Positions 57,993 to 64,000 of a stretch of 64,000 nt of DNA are shown piece after piece (within the stretch, counting starts at the first letter, position 1; each line of letters opens with the position of its first letter). The DNA comes from Vitis vinifera. Taxonomy: Eukaryota > Streptophyta > Magnoliopsida > Vitales > Vitaceae. Below the pieces are notes generated by a model, which saw nothing but the letters and a program-made list of their open reading frames with translations, made no database searches and was not told the origin of the DNA. The stretch covers positions 6,365,001 through 6,429,000 of the forward strand of contig NC_081807.1 of NCBI RefSeq assembly GCF_030704535.1. The letters run 5' to 3'. A program made the translations under genes and the position numbers.

Positions 57993-59674
57993 TGTAAGGT
58001 TATAAAATAAATTTATAACACATACAGCGGAAAATTGATCTATTTTGCATTCAAAATATATACTGCAGCTATCAAAAACTTTAAAATAATAACCTGGATA
58101 TCAGTTCTTCAAGCATAAAATTTTCTCCAATTGTATGAAGACTTTACGTGTATCCACACCGAAATTAATCTTTGCTATCAACCCTTTGATACGCGGAACT
58201 TAATAAAAAAAATAGAACAACACTTTTATTTCTTTGGCGTAAAAACAAGGAGGATAAAGATAGATCGATCCTTATTCAGATTGTGTATGTATGCTATATA
58301 GCATATCCGATACAACTTCTGTTTTAAGTGATAAGATAACTCAACTAATTTGATTTTTGATTTTATCACTTAATCTATCTCTATCGTGTCTTCCTTCTTT
58401 TTTGGGCTACTAAGAGATTCTATTGGTCCATTTGTTTTTCTTTTGCTATTTTCAATAGCATTTGAAAAACACTTTGACCAAGTCTTGTAAGTTAAAAACA
58501 AAACCCACATCCCTCCTGTAAGTTGCTGCATGTACCCATATGTTTGCAAATGTTTAGCAAACATTCTCGTGGACTAACTTCCACATCCAAAGAAAAATAT
58601 TTTATTTTTTTTATCTATATATTAATTATATTCTTGGTGCTAACAAAGAATATAATAATATTCCACATAGAACATATTTATTTATTTGATTAAAATTAAA
58701 TTCTCTAATTTAATTATCAAATAATAATAAATAGCTCTTTGCAAAGATTAAAACACTCGTTTGTGTGTGACCCCGTAGGTTCATTACTAAGCTGGTAGTA
58801 AATTAATCAAATCAATTTACTAATTAAGGTAGGCGTCTAGCAACACTCCTTAACGTCCAGATAGTATGAAGTAATATCTTTTACTTTCAAGAACCGGTAG
58901 AAGAATAATGTAATATTTCCTTCCATCATTTACAGCTCTGGGCTAACTCTAGAGTATGGTATTACTATCAAACTCTAATAAGTCAACACATTATTTATTT
59001 AGTGAATGACTTAAGAAACTCATTTCTTCATTCATTCAATTGCCCTTGGCCAAGGTCTTATTTTTATCATAGAGCTCAAACTCATTACCACGAGTTGATG
59101 GATTCCTTCTTGATTAATCATTAATTCTACAAGTATTTAATTATATCCAATATCCATTCAACTAGTGCCCTAAGGCATTAGGTGTCCGGGATTAAAATAT
59201 AATAAATAACTTGTTAATTACTTTGATAATCTCAAGTCAAAGAAAACTATTATATTTCTTCTTGAGAAATTCCTATTGACAATTTAAGGTAAAGATAACC
59301 ATTAGAAATTCTCAGTTGAGTCAGTTCAATGATCACATCTACATGTGCATCATCTATATATGTAATTTAACAAATGAGATATATCAATCTTTATCCAATA
59401 AAGACCATCACATATATATTGATCTATCTGGATTATTGATGTCCTGTTGACAATAATCCTATGATCAAGAACAGTTTAGATTAAAATTATTAAAAGAATT
59501 GCTTCCCATTATCATAATCTCTATCATGATAACAATTTTCAAATTTTAATCAAGGACCTTATCATATAAACTATTTTAAACAGATATGATAATGAAATAA
59601 AGAATTAATACCTTATTAAAACTAAAGTTGATTACATGATAGATTGGATCTTGGGCATACATTTATCCCCAACA
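57993..59674. mobile_element. Solo LTR, 1.7 kb, in an ATG18b-like intron
   Basis: Begins TGTAAGGTTATAAAATAAAT and ends TTATCCCCAACA, flanked by the perfect 5-bp repeat CATCT (57988-57992 and 59675-59679). No internal retrotransposon sequence is present, so it is the product of recombination between two LTRs. It lies 17 bp after the splice donor at 57976. The superfamily cannot be told from the LTR alone. The inside is non-coding. Confidence 0.8.
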
Positions 59675-59679
59675 CATCT

Positions 59680-60215
59680 TATAGAATTTTTTCAATATTT
59701 AAATATTCAGAATACCTGGGCTATCAACCAATTGTAGAGCTGTTTTTTCTCCTCATGTAATGATATCTATCTAGTGTCCAAATATAGCAAGCAACCTGTC
59801 GTTTATGCTTTTATACATGTATGCTATGCATTTACAGTTGTTTAGGTTGTTTTCCATGTAGATTTCACATGATGTGTTCTTCATTTCAGTTGCTGGATTT
59901 TTTATTATATAACTCGATGTATTGTCCTATATATAGCAAAGTAATGGACATATGTGTTTAAGAGCTTCCTGGTTAGCTCTACTTTTATTGATTGATTAAC
60001 TTCCTATGGTACAAGACCAAGTAAGCATGGTTGCATGAGTTGAGGGAAATCCATGAAGGGTATTAATAAGATAATTTAGTGAAGGAATTGAAAAGTTTAA
60101 TATACCTGCAATTTGATGACTGCAGTCATAAAGTTGTATGAAATTTGGAAGATAGACACAGGAAAATGCATGGTTTTCCACAGAAAGGTTCTAAAAAATC
60201 ATTTTGTGTTTTAGG
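59680..60215 (+). other. Intron remainder between solo LTR and Gypsy element
   Basis: T-rich sequence with no exon that I can recognise. The Gypsy LTR begins at 60216, preceded by TTAGG, which would be the 5-bp target duplication. The other side is outside the window. Confidence 0.5.
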
Positions 60216-60889
60216 TGTAGGGACCCCTCCCCCTGATGACACATGGCGCGCATCGCTATCCGGAGCAACTCCATCCGGACTCCCCAAGAGAACACGTGGC
60301 ACACTCCCCTATCCGGACTCCCCAGGGGAGGCACACGGCACTCGCAAACATCATGTCCGAATGATAGCATATCCTATCCGGATATGCTGTTTGGATCATT
60401 GACTGAAGTAAGCAAGCCTTGCTAAGTCATCCCCGACAGCCTGCCATAGCCCACGTTCCGCCGCCTGCAGAGCGAAAGGACAGGAGCGATGGCAATTAGC
60501 CTCCCACGATCTTTGACAGCCACCTGCAAGGTGATGATGGCTCTGCCACCACTTTGAGGGCATCATGATGAGCCAAAAAGTCTTCCCACCATTAAAGAGG
60601 GAGGCAGAGCTTCTGACACTATATAAAAGGACCTTCACACAAGGAAGAAGGTAAGCTTACTATCCCTATATAAAAGGACCTTCACACAAGGAAGAAGGTA
60701 AGCTTACTATCCCTGAAAAAGGCCGACAGCTTAATCTCTTGAGCCATGGCTAACAAAACCATCGGAGGGTGTGTCCGGACATCCTGTCCGGACATCTTTT
60801 GCAAGGAGACTAAACCAGAACTCAATCTTGGTTGAAAGCATGCGTCTACTTGGCAGCTACGTGGATCATTGGGACGCAAGGCATCAACA
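60216..60889 (+). repeat. 5' LTR of the Gypsy element
   Basis: 674 bp, TGTAGGGACCCC to CATCAACA. It contains a TATA box in a 47-bp segment that is duplicated in tandem. Words such as TATCCGGA and TGTCCGGACA recur through it. Confidence 0.85.
60619..60712 (+). repeat. 47-bp tandem duplication carrying the LTR TATA box
   Basis: Two perfect copies (60619-60665 and 60666-60712) starting CTATATAAAAGGACC. Each carries the TATA box and the presumed transcription start region, so the LTR has two core promoters in series. Confidence 0.92.
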
Positions 60890-60907
60890 TTGGCGCCATC
60901 TGTGGGA
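60890..60907 (+). other. Primer binding site of the Gypsy element
   Basis: TTGGCGCCATCTGTGGG follows the LTR end. Its form is the one common in plant Tat-type elements. Confidence 0.8.
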
Positions 60908-61035
60908 ATCCTCTGATTCAGTCGACGGCAAAGATGTCCACACCTTCCAAAAGCCGCTCGTCGGCTAGGGGAAACGAAGATTATTTCGACTAGCGCCAAG
61001 CCATTGAGAGAAGACAGTTAGAAAGTGAGCGACAA

Positions 61036-62990
61036 ATGCAAGCTCTCCTCCAGGAAACAGCGAGACTGAGGGAAGAAAACGTTGTGTTGCGAATTCAGGC
61101 TTCATCGACGGGGCCTCCTCGTGGTCAGAGCTCGAGAGACCAAGAAGTAAACTCAAGGCTTGACCCAGAGTCAATATACCCTGGGACTGCGGGGGCCGTC
61201 CCTGAGACGGGCTATGTTAGACCACAAGAGCGACACACGCCCATGCACCAAGCCCCCCAGAAGGAAAGCTCAGACTCTACTCGTCTCTCAGCAAAGAGAC
61301 AACGCAACAAAAGACCCCAGTTGTCAAACGCTATGCATGCGAGGCTAGGCCCACAGGAGCCTGGAAGGCCAAGGCCGCCAGTAGCCGCGACCTGGGAAGC
61401 GCACCCTGACCCTCTGGTCACTCTCATGGTGCAGAACGTTCCCCCGCACTAAGCGGTATGACAAGCTGGGAGAAACCCCCCAAACGAGCCACACACTGGC
61501 TCCATCAGCAAAAGGCTGGACGACATGCTCTCCACGCCTTTTTGCTCTCATATTATTCATTACGACCCCCCAAGGGGATTCCTCGTGTCTAAATTTTCCA
61601 CGTATGATGGGTCCAGCGACACCTTCGACCATATCATACATTATTGACAACTCATGACTCTCGATATAGGAAACGACACGCTGCTATGCAAAGTATTCCC
61701 CGCCAGCCTACAAGGGCAGGCCCTCTCATGGTTTCACCGCCTGCCTCCCAACTCTATTGATAATTTCAAGGACCTGTCGGAAGCTTTCGTGGGACAATAC
61801 TTATGCTCCGCTCGGCATAAACAGAACATCAGCACTCTGCAAAACATAAAATGTAGGAGAACGAGTCTTTGAGAGAATTCGTGAAGCGGTTTGGTCAGGT
61901 CATGTTACAAGTAGAGGCTTACAGCATGGATGTTGTCCTACAGATCTTCAAGCGAAGCATCTGTCCAGGCACCCCATTCTTCGAATAGCTAGCTAAGAAG
62001 CCTCCTACGACGATGGACGACTTGTTCCGGCGCGCGAGCAAATACTCAATGCTCGAAAATGACGTGCAAGCAACCACCCAGCAAATCCTAGTTGCCGGAC
62101 AGGCATCCAAAAGTGATGCGGAAAGAAGTGCCAAACTTTCGGACCGGCCAAGGTCGTCCGATCGAAGGCAAGAAGAACAAAACCACCCAGAACTGCTGCC
62201 CCTCACACCCCTTTCCATATCTTATGAGAAGTTTCTCTCTATGATCCAAGACATGTTCGACTTCAGGTGGCCTGGACCCCTCAGAGCGGACCCATCCAAA
62301 AGGGATCATAGTAAAAAATGTGTCTACCATAAGGAGCATGGTCACACAACTGAAACGTGCAGGAGCCTCCATTATTTGGTCAAAAAGCTCACAAGGGCGG
62401 GACATTTGAAGCAATACATCCGCTCAGATGCCAGAGGTAGAGACGCTTCCCAAAATCACAACTCTAGAACCCCCAGGGTTCCAACCGCCCCCAAAGCCAT
62501 TATAAACTATATCAATGGAGGCCCATTAGACGAGGAATACGACTCCAAAAGAAAGAGACAGAGATTGTTGCGGGCAGCATCGGTGCGTGAGCGCGTCAAC
62601 TCCATACGGTTTGGGATAACTGGAAGGGAGGGGCCTCGCCCCATAGATGGGACAATCATTTTCCCACTAGTAGACCCCACACGGATATTGCAGCAGCACT
62701 GCAACGCCCTCATCCTGTCCCTGGAGATGGGAGACTGTCAACGTACTACCAGTCCAAGCTGGCCCAGTCACTCTCAACGTACAATTTTCGGTGGTACAAG
62801 ATTTATCACCCTTCAATGTCATCTTGGGGCGCACATGGCTGCACTACATGAAAGCCATCCTCTCTACGTATCATCAAATGGTAAGTTTTCTTACCGAGGA
62901 AGGGCAAATCGACCTATACGGCAGCCAGTTAGTCGCTCGCTAATGCTATCAAATAGCACGAGAAGTAAGGACTAGCCAGGAGGATAAACC
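61036..62990 (+). pseudogene. Gypsy gag and truncated protease
   Basis: Gag starts near 61036 (MQALLQETARLREENVVL, a short coiled coil), contains the gag core (FPASLQGQALSWFHRLP, then FVGQYL) and the zinc motif CVYHKEHGHTTETC near 62320. Breaks: TAA 61450, TGA 61459, TGA 61645, a frameshift near 61855 and TAG 61987. After LILSLEMGD (62730) the protease active-site segment with its catalytic Asp is missing. The following sequence, in another frame, reads VLPVQAGPVTLNVQFSVV and continues to GQIDLYGSQL, which in relatives lies well behind the active site. The copy cannot process its own polyprotein. No restored sequence is given. Confidence 0.85.
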
Positions 62991-63060
62991 CCTCCTTGAG
63001 TCCACCCACGCACTTGACCAATAGCAATTACTTAGTCCGGCGGACAAAGATCCCCCGACA

Positions 63061-64000
63061 GTGGATCCCTTGCAGACGATCCAAATTTCGGAAGAAGATA
63101 CTCACCTTACATATATCAGTTCCCTCTTGACACTTGAAGAGACCCGGAACATCCAAAACGCCCTCCGACAAAGCCATGACGTCTTCGCATGTGCGCATTC
63201 TGATATGAAGGGAATTCACCCCTCCATTGTTTCTCATAGGCTTAACGTCTTGCCAACAGCAAGGCTTGTCCGATAGAGGGTTAGACGTTTTCACCCGGAC
63301 AGCCAAAAGATTATCAGGGATGAGATTGACAAGTTGCTGGAAGCCGGATTCATTAGAGAAGTGGAGTATCCGGACTGGTTGGCAAATGTAGTAGTGGTAC
63401 CCAAAAAGGAAGGCAAATGGCGGGTGTGCGTCGATTACACCAACCTCAATAATGCATGCCCAAAAGACAGTTTCCCTTTGCCACGGATAGACCAAATTGT
63501 GGACTCCACTGTTGGGCAAGGAATGCTCTCCTTCTTGGACGCCTTCTCCGGATACCACCAAATCCCCATGGCCCCAGCCAACGAAGAGAAGACAGCCTTC
63601 ATAACGCCACACGGTCTTTATTGCTACAAAGCCATGTCGTTCGGACTCAAAAACGTTGGAGCCACTTATCAGAGACTGATGACGAATATCTTCAAACCTT
63701 TGGTCAACCGCATAGTGGAGGTATATATTGACGATATCGTGTTTTAAAGCAAAACCCAAGAGGAACATGCCTTCCACTTGCAAGAAGTCTTCCACCTCTT
63801 AAGGAAGTATGACATGAAATTGAATCCTTCTAAATGCGTCTTTGGCGTAAGTGTTGGAAAATTCTTGGGATTTATGGTCAGCCAAAGAGAGATAAAGGTT
63901 AGCCCGAATCAAGTTAAGGCATTCATGGAAACACCACCCCCCAAGAGCAAAAAGGAATTACAGCGCCTCACAAACAAGCTCGTCGCATTAGGACGCTTTA
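63061..64000 (+). pseudogene. Gypsy reverse transcriptase, two stops, cut by window end
   Basis: One frame runs from about 63061 to the end. The RT domain starts near 63300 (IIRDEIDKLLEAGFIREV) and shows WRVCVDYTNLNNACPKDSFPLP, FLDAFSGYHQIPM, AMSFGLKNVGATYQ and the catalytic YIDDIV at about 63724-63741. Stops occur at 63274-63276 (before the domain) and 63745-63747 (directly after the YIDD motif). The thumb region continues to the window end (LNPSKCVFGV, KFLGFMVS). A 255-codon antisense frame over the same stretch is a shadow. Confidence 0.93.

Larger units (their letters stand above)
60216..64000 (+). mobile_element. Ty3/Gypsy element of the Tat type, 5' part
   Basis: GC-richer than its surroundings. 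It consists of a 5' LTR (60216-60889), primer site TGGCGCCATCTGTGGGA directly after it, gag, a protease remnant and the reverse transcriptase, which is cut by the window end. The primer site and the gag style are those I associate with Tat/Athila-like plant Gypsy elements. Several stops and frameshifts exist, so this copy is not autonomous. The 3' LTR is outside the window. Confidence 0.9.

Noticed and set aside
63028..63795. Minus-strand open frame of 255 codons
   Set aside because: It is the antisense of the Gypsy reverse transcriptase. The plus strand has clear RT motifs and this frame has no recognisable domain.

Overview
This is nuclear DNA of a flowering plant. The genes have introns with GT/AG borders, the gene families are plant ones (a basic secretory protein cluster, methylthioribose kinase, PIP-type signal peptides, an ATG18 relative), and roughly half the window is AT-rich repeat and transposon sequence. 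The general look, with a Tat-type Gypsy element, copia elements and a ULP-bearing Mutator element, fits a woody eudicot such as grapevine (Vitis). That species guess is an impression and was not searched. Nothing in the window is bacterial, and no operons, CRISPR arrays or ribosome binding sites are expected.

Layout. (1) 656-1464: the last two exons of a methylthioribose kinase gene on the + strand. (2) 3567-29840: a minus-strand tandem cluster of basic secretory protein (BSP, Pfam PF04450 type) genes in seven states of preservation. Copies C (6327-7007) and E (12723-13403) are intact, each 226 aa with signal peptide and HEMTH motif. Copies A, B, D, F and G are broken or are fragments. Promoter and flanking DNA was duplicated with the genes. 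(3) Mobile DNA scattered through the cluster: two long fold-back TIR elements of one family (9903-11311 and 18004-20582), each with a 10-bp target duplication and an interior built from repeated small palindromes; an hAT-like element (16623-20751) that hosts the second of them; and a very young Ty1/copia element (22161-26332) with identical-looking LTRs and no reverse transcriptase domain, inserted into BSP copy F. (4) 30218-35775: a small TIR element and old, heavily mutated copia remains. (5) 35880-49300: a tandem duplication of a tiny gene for a PIP/PIPL-type secreted signal peptide (37341-37532 and 48884-49072). A large Mutator-like element lies between the copies. It carries a DUF1985 plus ULP1-protease gene on the + strand, a broken transposase gene on the - strand, and two tandem-repeat arrays. 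(6) 52430-53450: a minus-strand LINE 3' fragment. (7) 53811-57975: three exons of an ATG18b-like autophagy gene on the + strand. Its next intron holds a solo LTR (57993-59674) and the start of a Tat-type Gypsy element (60216 to the window end).

How it fits together. The functional genes I would trust are MTK (3' part), BSP-C, BSP-E, the two signal-peptide genes and the ATG18b-like gene (internal part). BSP proteins and PIP-type peptides are both linked to defence in plants, but nothing in the sequence shows that they act together here. Most of the rest records duplication, decay and nested transposon insertion. The least familiar structure is the fold-back family with nested palindromes. The intact-LTR copia element without reverse transcriptase and the small-peptide pair are the next most interesting points.
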